Translations under genes and position numbers: made by a program
Shown here: one piece after another, positions 52,334 through 62,040 of the stretch
Layout of the letters: the number at the start of each line of letters is the position of its first letter
Numbering within the stretch: the stretch's first letter is position 1
The notes under the pieces: model-generated
Database searches by the model: none
What the model saw: the letters and a program-made list of their open reading frames with translations, nothing else
What the model was told of the DNA's origin: nothing
Source of the DNA: Arenimonas metalli CF5-1
GTDB lineage: Bacteria > Pseudomonadota > Gammaproteobacteria > Xanthomonadales > Xanthomonadaceae
Reading direction: 5' to 3'
NCBI RefSeq assembly: GCF_000747155.1
Contig: NZ_AVCK01000003.1
Span: forward strand, 62,001 to 126,000
Length of the DNA: 64,000 nt

Positions 52334-52401
52334 CCGCGCCTTCCCGCGCGTCCTTCGCGCCGAGCCCCATCCACCCGAATTCCAGCGTTCCGGAGCAGTC
52401 C

Positions 52402-53187
52402 ATGAAGTTCTCGCGCATCCTCGGTGTCGCCGCCCTCCTGGCCGCCGGTTCCACCCTGGCCCAGGAAGCCGCCACCGTGACGCCGGCCCCGGAGGCCGAA
52501 GCCGCCCCGGTCGCCACCCTGGAAGCCGACAACACCCCGGCCACCTGGGGCGACGCCCAGGCCGGCGCCGGCAAGGCCGCCGCCTGCGCCGCCTGCCACG
52601 GCCTGGACGGCAATTCGGCCGACCCGCAGTACCCGAAGCTGGCCGGCCAGCACGAGCGCTACATCGCCCGCCAGCTCGCGCTGTACAAGAGCGGCGAGCG
52701 CAACAACGCCATCATGCTCGGCTTCGCCTCGACCCTGAGCGCGCAGGACATGCGCGACATCGGCGCCTACTTCGCCAGCCAGAAGGTCGTGCCGGGCGTC
52801 GCCGACGACACCGTGATCGCCTCGGGCCCGAACGCCGACCGCAAGTTCTTCGAAGTCGGCCAGCGCCTGTACCGCTACGGCAACCCCGACCAGGGCGTGC
52901 CGGCCTGCCAGGCCTGCCACGGCCCCGACGGCCGCGGCAACCCGGGCTCGGCCTGGCCGCAGCTGGGCGGCCAGCACGCGGGCTACACCGCCAACGCCCT
53001 CACCGCCTTCCGCGACGGCATGGTCTGGGGCAAGGACGCCAACGCCAACGCCCTGATGGCGGGCGTGGCCGGCAACCTGACCGACGAAGAGATCCAGGCC
53101 CTGGCCACCTACATCGAAGGCCTGCACAACGTCGCCGACGCGCCCGCTGCCGAGGCCGTGGCCGACGCGGCCCCGCCGCAGGGCTGA
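52402..53187 (+). CDS. Dihaem cytochrome c4
   Basis: The 261-aa protein has a signal peptide (ILGVAALLAAGSTLAQ), an Ala/Pro/Glu-rich linker and two c-type haem domains: CAACH at 62-66 and CQACH at 169-173. The methionine ligands lie in NNAIMLGFA and NALMAGVAG. Cytochromes c4 pass electrons from the bc1 complex to haem-copper oxidases in the periplasm. It is followed by the DsbA-like lipoprotein, which could keep its haem-binding cysteines or other exported thiols in order. Confidence 0.93.
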   Translation: MKFSRILGVAALLAAGSTLAQEAATVTPAPEAEAAPVATLEADNTPATWGDAQAGAGKAAACAACHGLDGNSADPQYPKLAGQHERYIARQLALYKSGERNNAIMLGFASTLSAQDMRDIGAYFASQKVVPGVADDTVIASGPNADRKFFEVGQRLYRYGNPDQGVPACQACHGPDGRGNPGSAWPQLGGQHAGYTANALTAFRDGMVWGKDANANALMAGVAGNLTDEEIQALATYIEGLHNVADAPAAEAVADAAPPQG

Positions 53188-53275
53188 GCCCCGCGGCCGG
53201 CGGCTTGCGCCGCCCCGGTGAACCTTGCCGGCCAGGCGTGGTCTGGTTGGCTGTCCCCTCAAGGAGCACGACCCG

Positions 53276-54133
53276 ATGAAGCGCCTGCTGTCCTTCCTGC
53301 TCGTCCTCGCCCTCGCCGCCTGCAGCCAGGCGCCGTCCGAGCCGGCTGCCCCGGCCACCCCGGCTGAGCCGGCCGCCCCGACGGCTGAACCCGCGGCCGC
53401 GCCCGCCGCCGAGGCCGCCGCCCCGACCGACGCAGCGCCCGCCGCCCCCGCCGAGGGCGAGAACGCCGAAGCCCCGGCCGCCGATGCGGCCGCCGCCGCG
53501 GAAGCCGGCACCGACGCCCCGGTCGCCGAGCTGCCGGCCATGCCGGACCCGGCCAAGGCGCCGCGCGAGGGCACCGACTACGTCGTGCTCGCCGAGCCTC
53601 AGCCGACCTACACCACCGGCCCCGGCATCGAAGTGGCCGAGGTCTTCGCCTACACCTGCATCCACTGCGCCAACCTGCAGCCGACCCTCGACGCGTGGAA
53701 GCCGAACCTGGCCTCGGACGTGCGCTTCGTCTACGTGCCGGCGGCCTTCGGCGGCCCCGGCGACAACTTCGCCCGCGGCTTCTTCGCCGCCGAAGCAATG
53801 GGCATCCTGGAAAAGACCCACAACGCGACCTTCGACGCCTTCTTCGTGCAGCGGAAGTTCCAGACCGCGTCGCCGGAGGAAGTGGCCGACCACTACGCCA
53901 GCCTCGGCGCCGACCGCGACACCTTCCTCTCCACCATGCAGAGCTTCGCGGTCACCGCGAAGCTCAACCGCGCCCGCCAGTTCGCGCTGCGCACCGGCGT
54001 GCAGGCCACGCCCACCGTCATCATCGCCGGCAAGTACAGCGCCTCGATGACCGGCGACCGCGGCCCGGCCGGCCTGGTCGAGACCATCGACTGGCTGGTG
54101 CAGAAGGAACGCGCCGAAGCCGCACGTCGCTGA
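53276..54133 (+). CDS. DsbA-family thiol:disulfide lipoprotein with Ala/Pro-rich tether
   Basis: The 285-aa protein has lipobox LAAC (Cys16), about 75 residues of Ala/Pro/Glu-rich low-complexity linker, and a DsbA domain with active-site CIHC (Cys128 and Cys131) in FAYTCIHCANL and the cis-Pro loop TGVQATPTVII. The linker would let a lipid-anchored thioredoxin domain reach into the periplasm. AAGGAG lies 9 bases before the ATG at 53276. It is co-oriented with cytochrome c4 upstream. Confidence 0.93.
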   Translation: MKRLLSFLLVLALAACSQAPSEPAAPATPAEPAAPTAEPAAAPAAEAAAPTDAAPAAPAEGENAEAPAADAAAAAEAGTDAPVAELPAMPDPAKAPREGTDYVVLAEPQPTYTTGPGIEVAEVFAYTCIHCANLQPTLDAWKPNLASDVRFVYVPAAFGGPGDNFARGFFAAEAMGILEKTHNATFDAFFVQRKFQTASPEEVADHYASLGADRDTFLSTMQSFAVTAKLNRARQFALRTGVQATPTVIIAGKYSASMTGDRGPAGLVETIDWLVQKERAEAARR

Positions 54134-54158
54134 TCGTTCGCGACACGCGTCACATGCC

Positions 54159-54189
54159 CGGGGCCGCACTGCGGCCCCGTTCATTTTTG
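54159..54189 (+). terminator. Rho-independent terminator after the DsbA-like gene
   Basis: CGGGGCCGC-ACT-GCGGCCCCG is a 9-bp perfect stem with a 3-base loop (54159-54179), followed by TTCATTTTT. It starts 25 bp after the DsbA-like stop. Confidence 0.9.
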
Positions 54190-54227
54190 GCCTTGTGATG
54201 GGGCGCGCACGGCCGCACCATGCCGAC

Positions 54228-55007
54228 ATGGCCGCCAAGCCCAAACCTCCCGCGTCCACCCGCCCGCTGCGCCTGCTGAGCGCCAACATCCAGGCCGGCT
54301 CGAGCACGCGCGCCTACCGCGAGTACGTCACCCGCAGCTGGTCGCACGTGCTGCCCAACGGCAAGCGCCTCAACCTCGACAGCCTCGCCGCACTCGCCGA
54401 GCCCTTCGACCTCGTGGGCTTGCAGGAAAGCGATCCGGGCAGCCTGCGCTCGGGCTTCACCAACCAGGCCGACTACCTGGCCGAACGCGGCGGCTTCCCC
54501 TACTGGAGCCACCAGCCCAACCGCCGAATCTCGCGCATCGCCGGCAGCGGCAACGCGCTGCTGAGCCGGCTGGAACCGAAGGAGCTGCTCGACTACGCCC
54601 TGCCCGGCCGCATCGCCGGCCGCGGGGTGCTGCTGGCGCGCTTCGGCGAGGGCGACACGGCCTGGGACCTGGCGGTCACGCATCTCTCGCTCGGGGCGAA
54701 GTCGCGCCAGCTGCAGTTGGGCTTCCTCGCCGACCTGCTCTCGGAATCACCACGGCTTGTGCTGATGGGCGACTTCAACTGCGATTTCGACGCTCCCGAG
54801 ATGCGCGCGCTCTACCGGGAAACCAAACTCGAGCCACCTGCCGAGCGCATCGCGACCTTCCCCAGCTGGGCGCCGCAGCGCTGCCTCGACCACGTGCTGG
54901 TCGGCGGCCTCAAGATCAACCACTACCAGGCCATCCCCGCCGCCGGCTCCGACCACATGGCCGTCGCCGTCGAACTCCAGGTCCCCACCGCCAAGCCCGT
55001 GACCTAG
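54228..55007 (+). CDS. Endonuclease/exonuclease/phosphatase (EEP) family protein
   Basis: The 259-aa protein has the EEP motifs: LLSANIQAGSS at the N terminus, GLQESDPGS (catalytic Glu), THLSLGAKSRQLQ, LMGDFNCDFD (Asp-x-Asn) and GSDHMAVAV (Asp-His). Relatives include nucleases and lipid phosphatases. It has no signal peptide. The ATG at 54228 is chosen by family length; ATG 54198 and GTG 54195 are in-frame alternatives. The gene completes the engB-c4-dsbA-EEP cluster found in xanthomonads. Confidence 0.9.
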   Translation: MAAKPKPPASTRPLRLLSANIQAGSSTRAYREYVTRSWSHVLPNGKRLNLDSLAALAEPFDLVGLQESDPGSLRSGFTNQADYLAERGGFPYWSHQPNRRISRIAGSGNALLSRLEPKELLDYALPGRIAGRGVLLARFGEGDTAWDLAVTHLSLGAKSRQLQLGFLADLLSESPRLVLMGDFNCDFDAPEMRALYRETKLEPPAERIATFPSWAPQRCLDHVLVGGLKINHYQAIPAAGSDHMAVAVELQVPTAKPVT

Positions 55008-55017
55008 AAAAGCGTTT

Positions 55018-55158
55018 GACACGGATAAAAGCGGATGAACACGGATAAAGCGGAAGCTTGATTGGCTTCTCGCCGGATGCGGCGGCGTGCCTTGGCCAAT
55101 ATCCGATTGCCTTTGCTTTATCTGTGTTCATCCGTGTTCATCCGCTTTTATCCGTGTC
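55018..55158. repeat. Decanucleotide inverted-repeat element, copy 3
   Basis: The left arm (55018-55051, 34 bp) holds three 10-bp RACRCGGATN-type units. The right arm (55115-55158, 44 bp) is its complement with one extra 10-bp unit inserted. The 63-bp centre shows no ORF. The element lies between the EEP gene and the end of the TonB-receptor gene. Confidence 0.9.
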
Positions 55159-55210
55159 CAAATTTTTCTTTCTACGGACACGCCATAGCCCCCAAAATCC
55201 CGACATGAAG

Positions 55211-55234
55211 AAAGGCCGCCCGAAGGCGGCCTTT
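55211..55234 (-). terminator. Terminator of the TonB-dependent receptor gene
   Basis: AAAGGCCGCC-CGAA-GGCGGCCTTT is a perfect 10-bp stem with a CGAA loop. On the minus strand TTTCTTC follows. It lies 24 bp beyond the receptor stop and may also act on rightward transcripts. Confidence 0.88.
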
Positions 55235-55258
55235 CAAGGGTGACGCGGGGGAGGTGGA

Positions 55259-58156
55259 TCAGAAGCTGACTTCGCCGCGCAGGTAGAAGAAGCGGCCACC
55301 CGGGATGTCGTAGGTGGAGGCGTCGTAGCCGTTGAGCGAGCAGGACACGCAGATCGGCGGGTCCTTGTCGAACACGTTGTTGGCGCCGAAGGTCAGCTTC
55401 AGGTTGGCCAGGTCCTCGAACTGGTAGCCCACCTGCAGGTCGCTGTAGGTGATCGCCTTTAGCACGTTGGTGTCGCGCGCCGGGTCCGAGCAGACCGAGA
55501 ACGAGATCACGCGACCGCAGGACTCACGCAGCTCCGAGATGTGGCGGAAGGTCCAGGACGCCGACCACGGACCGTTGGCCCACTCGGTGGTGAGGTTGGA
55601 GGTCCAGTCCGGGATCGCACTGTCCACGACCTCGCGGCCCGGTGCCTGCGGCTGCAGCTGGCCGGCGGCGCCGACCGCCTCGTAGCGGCCGACGAAGGTG
55701 TTGCGCCAGGCCATCTTCACCTGGCCCCAGTCCTGCATCGGGAACACCCACGACAGGTCCACGTCCCAACCGTCGGTCTTGATCGAGCCGAGGTTGCTCA
55801 GGCGGTTGGCGAAGGCGTTGATGCCGCCGGTGGAGGCGCGGCTGATGCCCGAGCAGTACAGCGGGTCGAGCGTCTGCACGCACAGGTCGAGCTGGGTCTG
55901 GGCATCGATGGCCTGGATCGCGCCTTCGATCTCGTGCTTGTAGAAGGTGAACTCGAGGTCGACGCGATCGGCGATCGACGAATCCTCGAGGAAGGACGGG
56001 CTCCAGACGAAGCCGGCGGTGAAGCTGTCGGCGAACTCCGGCTCGAGCTGCTCGTTGCCGCCGGTGGTGACCGAGATCTGCGGGTTCGGCTGCACGTAGT
56101 TGCTGGGCACGCCGAGCGCCGCGCAGTTGGCGGCCAGCGACGGGTCGAGCAGCGGCGTGGTGCAGGGATCGTCGAGCTGGGCGTCGAAGCGGCTGGCGGA
56201 GCCGAACAGTTCGCCGATCGACGGGGCGCGGAAGCCCTCGGCGAAGCTGGCGCGCAGCACCAGTTCCTCGGCCACCTGCCAGCGCAGGCCGTACTTCGGC
56301 GTCACTTCGGAGATGCCGGTGCTGTAGTCGGAGTAGCGGCCGGCCAGCGTGAAGTCGAGGCGGCTGCCCTTCTCGGCGTTCGCGTACAGCGGCACGTTGA
56401 ACTCGGCATAGACCTCGCTCACGTCGTACTTGCCCGCGGTCGGCAGCGACGGCACGCCGTTGTAGAAGCCGGCCACCGTCAGCGGATCGGGCTGGTAGGA
56501 GCCCTCGAGGCGGCGGTGCTCGACGCCCGCGGCGAAGTCGACCGAACCCGCGGGCAGCTCGAACAGGCTGCCGGACAGGTTGGCGGTGACCAGCGCCAGC
56601 TCGTTCCGGCTCTGGTCGCGCACCACCGGCGAGATGAAGGCCAGCATCTCCGGCGTGATCGTGCCCGGGCCGCCGAAGATGTTCAGCGGGGTGCAGCCGG
56701 CGACCGCGGCGCAGGCGGCGGGGTCGCCCAGCGCCAGCGCGATGTTGCGGATGTCGTAGCTGCCGAAGTTGGTCTGCTCGGCCTCGTTCTCGCTGAAGGC
56801 GACGTTGGCGTCCCAGTAGAAGCTGCGGCTGCCGGCGTCGAACACGCCCTCCAGGCCGGCGCCGACATACCAGGTGTCGACGTCCTGTTCGAAGATGCGC
56901 GGACCCCCCTCGACCGGGCGGCGGCCGATCAGGATCAGGTTGCGGTCGGCTTCGGGCGTCGTCAGGCGGCCGTCGAGGTCGAAGCCGAACGGGTTGAACG
57001 GGTTCAGGCCGGAAATGAAGATGTTGTCGGCCAGCGGGTTGCCGGTGCCGGCCTCGGGGCCGAGGAAGATCGGCTCGGGCGCCGCCTGGTTGGTCGACTG
57101 GCGGCGGTTGAACAGCACCTTGGCGTAGCCGCTGACCGCATCGGTGAACTGGAACCGGCCCTGGCCGAACACGCCGGTGCGCTCGGACGGCGTCAGCAGC
57201 AGGTTGAACTGCGAGAAGTTGAAGCGGTCGGCGGTGGTGAAGCAGTGGTAGTCATCGGTGCGCACGCAGCCGACCTGGGTCGGGTCGTACACCGGGTCGC
57301 TGACGCCGGTGTTGGGCGTGACGTCGATGGTCCGGCCGGTGTTCGGGTCGGTGATGATGAAGCGGCCGGTGGGCGTGCCCGAGCTGCCAAAGGCGACGCC
57401 GGTGCCCGGCACCGGGAACGAGGACTGCTCGCGGTCGCGCGAGAAGATCACGTCCTGGTCGGTGTGGCTGATGCCCACGAACACGCTGGCGCGGTCGCTG
57501 CTCTTGCCCCAGGCGAAGTCGATGCTGGAGGTGGCGCCGTCGCCCTCGCCGTATTCGCCGTACTGCGCGCTCAGCGAGATGCCGTCGAAATCCTTGCGGG
57601 TGATGATGTTCACCACGCCGGCGATGGCATCCGAGCCGTACAGCGAGGACGCGCCGTCCTCGAGCACTTCGATGCGCTCGATGATGGCCAGCGGGATGGT
57701 GTTGAGGTCGGTGGCGGCACCGACGCCGGAGGCCGAGGCCTCGTTGACCCAGCGGATGCCGTCCACCAGCACGAGGACGCGCTTGGCGCCGAGGTGGCGC
57801 AGGTCGGCCTGCGCGGAACCCGCGCCGACGCCGCTGCCGTCCGGCGGGAAGCCGAAGTTGCCGCTGGAGTTGAACTTGGTGTTGAGCGCCGAGCCCGAGC
57901 CAGTGAGGGACTGGACCAGGTCGCCGACCGAGGTGAGGCCGCTGCGGTCGATGTCGGCGCGCGTGATGCGCTGCACGGGCACCAGGCCCTCGGCTTCGGC
58001 GGTGCGGATGCGGGTGCCGGTGACTTCGATGCGGTCGAGGGTCTGGACGCCTTCTTCTTCGCTGCTGTCCTGCGCGGTCGCGGCGAGCGGCAGCGCCGCC
58101 AGCAGCAACGCGCCGCGAACCGCCAGGCTCAGGCGGGAGGTACGGGTGCTCTTCAT
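55259..58156 (-). CDS. TonB-dependent receptor
   Basis: The 965-aa protein has a signal peptide ([19 protein letters not shown]), then an N-terminal [18 protein letters not shown] that leads into the plug domain ([45 protein letters not shown] given as separate motifs). A 22-strand barrel ends in a C-terminal Phe (FYLRGEVSF). [18 protein letters not shown] and [10 protein letters not shown] are typical barrel motifs of the large xanthomonad receptors that import vitamins, siderophores or plant-derived glycans. The substrate cannot be deduced. GGGGA lies 6 bases before the ATG at 58156. Confidence 0.95.
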   Translation of the reverse strand: MKSTRTSRLSLAVRGALLLAALPLAATAQDSSEEEGVQTLDRIEVTGTRIRTAEAEGLVPVQRITRADIDRSGLTSVGDLVQSLTGSGSALNTKFNSSGNFGFPPDGSGVGAGSAQADLRHLGAKRVLVLVDGIRWVNEASASGVGAATDLNTIPLAIIERIEVLEDGASSLYGSDAIAGVVNIITRKDFDGISLSAQYGEYGEGDGATSSIDFAWGKSSDRASVFVGISHTDQDVIFSRDREQSSFPVPGTGVAFGSSGTPTGRFIITDPNTGRTIDVTPNTGVSDPVYDPTQVGCVRTDDYHCFTTADRFNFSQFNLLLTPSERTGVFGQGRFQFTDAVSGYAKVLFNRRQSTNQAAPEPIFLGPEAGTGNPLADNIFISGLNPFNPFGFDLDGRLTTPEADRNLILIGRRPVEGGPRIFEQDVDTWYVGAGLEGVFDAGSRSFYWDANVAFSENEAEQTNFGSYDIRNIALALGDPAACAAVAGCTPLNIFGGPGTITPEMLAFISPVVRDQSRNELALVTANLSGSLFELPAGSVDFAAGVEHRRLEGSYQPDPLTVAGFYNGVPSLPTAGKYDVSEVYAEFNVPLYANAEKGSRLDFTLAGRYSDYSTGISEVTPKYGLRWQVAEELVLRASFAEGFRAPSIGELFGSASRFDAQLDDPCTTPLLDPSLAANCAALGVPSNYVQPNPQISVTTGGNEQLEPEFADSFTAGFVWSPSFLEDSSIADRVDLEFTFYKHEIEGAIQAIDAQTQLDLCVQTLDPLYCSGISRASTGGINAFANRLSNLGSIKTDGWDVDLSWVFPMQDWGQVKMAWRNTFVGRYEAVGAAGQLQPQAPGREVVDSAIPDWTSNLTTEWANGPWSASWTFRHISELRESCGRVISFSVCSDPARDTNVLKAITYSDLQVGYQFEDLANLKLTFGANNVFDKDPPICVSCSLNGYDASTYDIPGGRFFYLRGEVSF

Positions 58157-58254
58157 GGTGGTCCCCAAGGGTTGGTGGGACCGGCGCCTTGCCCCCAATG
58201 CGCCGGCTCGGGACCAGATGTAAAGAGTTTGTGACAGCCCAACAAGCCACGAAA

Positions 58255-58273
58255 TCACTAACGTTGGTAGTGA
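58255..58273. promoter_or_regulatory. Inverted repeat between receptor and TauE-like genes
   Basis: TCACTA-N7-TAGTGA is a perfect 6-bp dyad, extended by one more imperfect base pair, about 100 bp before the TonB-receptor start and 2 bp after the TauE/SafE stop. It could be a regulator site for the receptor or a weak hairpin at the end of the exporter transcript. Confidence 0.35.
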
Positions 58274-58274
58274 A

Positions 58275-59084
58275 TTAAACGCCCCCGCCGCCCGCGGCCA
58301 GGCTGGCCCCGACCATCGCCAGGAAGGCCGCGAACAGGCGCTTGAGGGCCTGCCCGCTGATGCGGTGCGCCAGCCGGGTGCCCAGCGGCGCCGTCAGCAC
58401 CGAGGCCAGGGCCAGCGCGACGGCGGCGGGCAGGTACACGTAGCCCCAGCTGCCGGCCGGCAGCGCGCCGGGCGCCGGGCCATGCAGGGCGTAGCCGGCG
58501 GCGCTGGCGAGGGCAATGGCCACGCCGCAGGCGCTGGAGGTGCCGACCGCCCGGACCGGCCGCACGCCGCGCCAGACCAGCAGGGGCACGGTCATGCTGC
58601 CGCCGCCGATACCGACGAGGGCGGATATCGCACCGATCACGCCGCCAGCGGCTGAATAGCCCGGCCCGCGCGGCGCGTCCGGGCGCTCGGCCCGCGAGCG
58701 CGGCCAGTCCAGCACCAGCTGCGCCGCGGCCAGGAAGCAGTAGGCGGCGATGCCGGCCCGCAGCAAGCCGCCGTCCAGGCGCGTGGCCAGCAGGCTGCCC
58801 AGCCAGCCGCCCACCAGCACGCCGGGCACCAGCCAGGCCACGGTGGGCCACAGCACGCTGCCGCGGCGGTGGTGCGCCCGCGCCGAGGACAGGCCGGTCA
58901 GCACGATGCTCGCCAGCGCGGTGGCCAAGGCCACGTGCACCGCCAGCGCGGGCGGCACGCCCTGGGCCGGCAACAGCCACACCAGCGCCGCCACCAGCAC
59001 CAACCCGCCGCCGATGCCGAGCAGGCCCGCCAGCACGCCCGCGACCGCGCCCAGCGCGAGGTAGAGACCCCAGTCCAGGCTCAT
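58275..59084 (-). CDS. TauE/SafE-family sulfite/sulfonate exporter-like membrane protein
   Basis: The 269-aa protein has eight membrane helices in two repeats. Each repeat has the TauE/SafE glycine motif: AGVLAGLLGIGGGLVLV near the start and GAISALVGIGGGSMTVPLL in the middle. Members export sulfite, sulfoacetate or other organic anions; this one has no metabolic neighbour to specify the substrate. The gene is divergent from slt. Confidence 0.93.
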   Translation of the reverse strand: MSLDWGLYLALGAVAGVLAGLLGIGGGLVLVAALVWLLPAQGVPPALAVHVALATALASIVLTGLSSARAHHRRGSVLWPTVAWLVPGVLVGGWLGSLLATRLDGGLLRAGIAAYCFLAAAQLVLDWPRSRAERPDAPRGPGYSAAGGVIGAISALVGIGGGSMTVPLLVWRGVRPVRAVGTSSACGVAIALASAAGYALHGPAPGALPAGSWGYVYLPAAVALALASVLTAPLGTRLAHRISGQALKRLFAAFLAMVGASLAAGGGGV

Positions 59085-59127
59085 GCCGCCGCCGGGTAAT
59101 CAGGCGCCATGGGCTAGACTCATCGGC

Positions 59128-61101
59128 ATGTCGCTGCGATTTTTCATGATCTTCCTGCTGCTGGGCCTGCCCGCGACCGCACGGCCGCAGGCGGCGCCGG
59201 CCGACCTCTCGGCGCAGCGCCCGCTCATCGTCGGTGGTTTCCAGCTCGCCGAGCAAGGGCGCCTGAACGCCAGCGACGCCGCGCGCCTGGCCAGCCACCC
59301 GCTGCACGGCTGGGTCGAGGCCACGCTGTGGCGCAAGCGCATCGCCACCGCGGGCGCCGGCGACATCCGCACGGTGCTGGCGCGCCACGACGGCCAGCCC
59401 GCCGCCGACTGGCTGCGCGAAGCCTGGCTGGTCGAGCTGGCGCGGCGCAAGGAATGGACCACGTTCCGCGCCGACTACCGCCCGATGGCGACGGCCGAGC
59501 TGCGCTGCGCCGACCTGGCGGCGCGCCTGGCCACCGGTGCCTCGGATGCGGCCTGGGAAACCGAAGTCCAGGCGATGTGGCTCACCGGCAGCGGCCTGCC
59601 CGCCTACTGCGACGCCCCGTTCGCGGCCCTGCAGGCGCGCGGCAAGCTGGGCGAGGACTTGCGCTGGCAGCGCATCGAGCTGGCGCTGGCCGAGGGCCAG
59701 TCGGCGCTGGCGCGCTTCCTGGCGCGCAGCCTGTCGGCCAGCGCGGCGGCGCTCGCCAACAGCTATGCCGATTTCGTCGACGCGCCGCACGCCCGCACCG
59801 CGGCCTGGCCGCGCGATGCGCGCAGCCGCCGCATCGCCGCCGAGGGCTTGGCCCGGCTCGCACGCCGCGATCCCGAGGCTGCGCGCCAGCAGCTGGCCAC
59901 GCTCGCGCCGGCGCTGGACCTGGATGAAGCGCAGCGCGGCAAGGTGCTCTACCAGGTCGCGCTGTGGACGGTGGCGTCCTACCTGCCCGGCTCGGCCGAC
60001 CGCCTGGCCGAAGTGCCCGACAGCGCCTACGACGAACGCCTGCACGAATGGCGCGTGCGCGAGGCGATGAGCCGGCATGACACGGCCGCCGCGCTCGCCG
60101 CGCTTGAGCGCATGCCGGCGGTGCAGCGCGCCGATCCGCGCTGGCAATACTTCGAAGCGCGCCTGCGCGAGCGCAACAAGGAACGCGACCGCGCCCGCAC
60201 GCTGTACGCGCAGGCCGCCAACACCGCCACCTTCCACGGCTTCCTCGCCGCCGACCGGCTGAAGCTGCCGTACGCACTGTGCCCGCTGGAGCCGTCGACC
60301 GACGCCGCATTGCGGCAGCGGGTGGCGGCGAACCCGGGCCTGGTGCGCGCGCTCGAGCTCTATCGCCTGGACCGCCTGGGCCTGGCGATCCGCGAGTGGG
60401 CCGCGCTGCTGCGCGGCCTCGGCGAGGCCGAGCGCTACGTCGCCATCGATTTCGCGGTCGATGCCGGCTGGCACGACCGCGGCGTGTTCACCATCGGCGA
60501 GGCGCCCGATGCGCTGCGCTACTACGGCCTGCGCTTCCCGCTGCCGCACGAGCGCACGATCCGCCGCGAGGCGCGCAAGCACGCACTGGACCCGGCCTGG
60601 GTGGCGGCGCAGACGCGGGCCGAGAGTGCGTTCATGGCGCGCGCGCGTTCGCCGGCCAATGCGCGCGGGCTGATGCAGCTGCTGCCCACCACCGCCGACA
60701 TGACCGCGAAACGCCAGGGCATTGCCTACCGCGGCGTGGACAGCCTGTACGACCCGGACATCAACATCATCCTGGGCACGGCCCACCTGCGTTTCGAGCT
60801 CGACCAGCAGCGGGGCCTGCCCTACCAGGCCATCGCCGCCTACAATGCCGGGCCCACGCCCGTGGCCCGCTGGAACCGCGATCGTCCCGGCTTCGAGCCC
60901 GATTTCTGGATCGAGACCGTGACCTACAAGGAAACCCGCGACTACGTGGCCCGGGTGCTGGCCTTCAGCGTCATCTACGATTGGCGCCTGGACGGCGACG
61001 CGGTGCCGGTGACCGAGCGCATGCTCGGCCGCACCGTCAACGCGGCGTCCCGGCGCAAGTTCCATTGCCCCACCCCTTCGAGCGCACCGAACACGCCATG
61101 A
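59128..61101 (+). CDS. slt: Soluble lytic murein transglycosylase
   Basis: The 657-aa protein has a short signal segment (FFMIFLLLGLPATA), a long helical superhelix (repeats rich in Ala/Arg to about residue 470) and a C-terminal SLT domain. Catalytic Glu499 lies in QTRAESAFMARA, followed by ARGLMQLLPTTADM and AIAAYNAGPTPVARW. It cleaves the glycan strands of peptidoglycan with 1,6-anhydro products. The ATG at 59128 is used since upstream codons would spoil the signal. It overlaps the next gene by ATGA. Confidence 0.94.
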   Translation: MSLRFFMIFLLLGLPATARPQAAPADLSAQRPLIVGGFQLAEQGRLNASDAARLASHPLHGWVEATLWRKRIATAGAGDIRTVLARHDGQPAADWLREAWLVELARRKEWTTFRADYRPMATAELRCADLAARLATGASDAAWETEVQAMWLTGSGLPAYCDAPFAALQARGKLGEDLRWQRIELALAEGQSALARFLARSLSASAAALANSYADFVDAPHARTAAWPRDARSRRIAAEGLARLARRDPEAARQQLATLAPALDLDEAQRGKVLYQVALWTVASYLPGSADRLAEVPDSAYDERLHEWRVREAMSRHDTAAALAALERMPAVQRADPRWQYFEARLRERNKERDRARTLYAQAANTATFHGFLAADRLKLPYALCPLEPSTDAALRQRVAANPGLVRALELYRLDRLGLAIREWAALLRGLGEAERYVAIDFAVDAGWHDRGVFTIGEAPDALRYYGLRFPLPHERTIRREARKHALDPAWVAAQTRAESAFMARARSPANARGLMQLLPTTADMTAKRQGIAYRGVDSLYDPDINIILGTAHLRFELDQQRGLPYQAIAAYNAGPTPVARWNRDRPGFEPDFWIETVTYKETRDYVARVLAFSVIYDWRLDGDAVPVTERMLGRTVNAASRRKFHCPTPSSAPNTP

Positions 61102-62039
61102 TCCGTCAAAACATCGTCATCCTCGGGGGCACCGGCTTCGTCGGCCGGCACCTGGTGGCCCGCCTGGCCGCCGACGGCCACGCCGTCACGCTGCTGAGCC
61201 GCAACCTGGCCAGCCATCATGACCGGCTGCTTCCGCCCGGCGTGGTGCTGCGCGAGGTGGACGTCTACGACCCGACGGTGCTGCGCCAGGCCTTCACCGG
61301 CGCCGATGCGGTCATCAACCTGGTCGGCATCCTCAACGAGGCCGGCGACAGCGGCCGCGGCTTCCGCCGCGCGCACGTCGAGCTGACCAAGCTGGTGGTC
61401 GCGGCGATGCAGCTGGCCGGCACCCGCCGCCTGCTGCAGATGAGCTCGCTCAACGCCGGCCGTGGCCAGAGCCATTACCTGAAGTCGCGCGGCGAGGCCG
61501 AGGCGGCGGTGAAGGCCTCGGGCCTGGACTGGACGATCTTCGAGCCCTCGGTGATCTTCGGCCACGGCGACGGGCTGTTCTGCCGCTTCGCGCAACTGCT
61601 CAAGCTGGCGCCGGTGCTGCCGCTGGCGCGCGCGGGCTGCAAGTTCGCGCCGGTGTACGTGGGCGACGTGGTCGAGGCCTTCGTGCGCGCGCTGGGCAAC
61701 CGCCGCAGCATCGGCGAGGTCTACGAGCTGTACGGGCCGGAAGTGTTCACCATGGCCGAGATCGTGAAGATGACCGCGAAGGCGCGCGGGCTGACGCGCC
61801 TCGTGGTGCCGCTGCCCGACCTGCTGGGCCGGCTGCAGGGCTTCGTGTTCGATTTCGTGCCGGGCAAGCCGTTCTCGTCCGACAACTTCCGCTCGCTGGC
61901 CACCGATTCCGTCGGCGGCATCGATGGCCTGCACCGCCTGGGCATCGTGCCCACGCGCGTGGGCGCCAAGCTGCCGGAGATCCTGGGCCACTTCGACGAC
62001 CGCCAGACGCGCTACGCGCGCTACCGCGCCGCGCGCTGA
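61098..62039 (+). CDS. NDUFA9-like NAD(P)-binding short-chain dehydrogenase
   Basis: The 313-aa protein has the nucleotide site [15 protein letters not shown] and the extended-SDR outline, with the Tyr-Lys pair replaced by [11 protein letters not shown], so it is likely to be an atypical, perhaps non-catalytic member. The family includes the complex I accessory subunit NDUFA9, and bacterial members are often labelled complex I NDUFA9-like. It overlaps slt by 4 bp and is followed directly by cca, so all three are probably one transcript. The role is inferred from family only. Confidence 0.87.
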   Translation: MIRQNIVILGGTGFVGRHLVARLAADGHAVTLLSRNLASHHDRLLPPGVVLREVDVYDPTVLRQAFTGADAVINLVGILNEAGDSGRGFRRAHVELTKLVVAAMQLAGTRRLLQMSSLNAGRGQSHYLKSRGEAEAAVKASGLDWTIFEPSVIFGHGDGLFCRFAQLLKLAPVLPLARAGCKFAPVYVGDVVEAFVRALGNRRSIGEVYELYGPEVFTMAEIVKMTAKARGLTRLVVPLPDLLGRLQGFVFDFVPGKPFSSDNFRSLATDSVGGIDGLHRLGIVPTRVGAKLPEILGHFDDRQTRYARYRAAR

Positions 62040-62040
62040 C

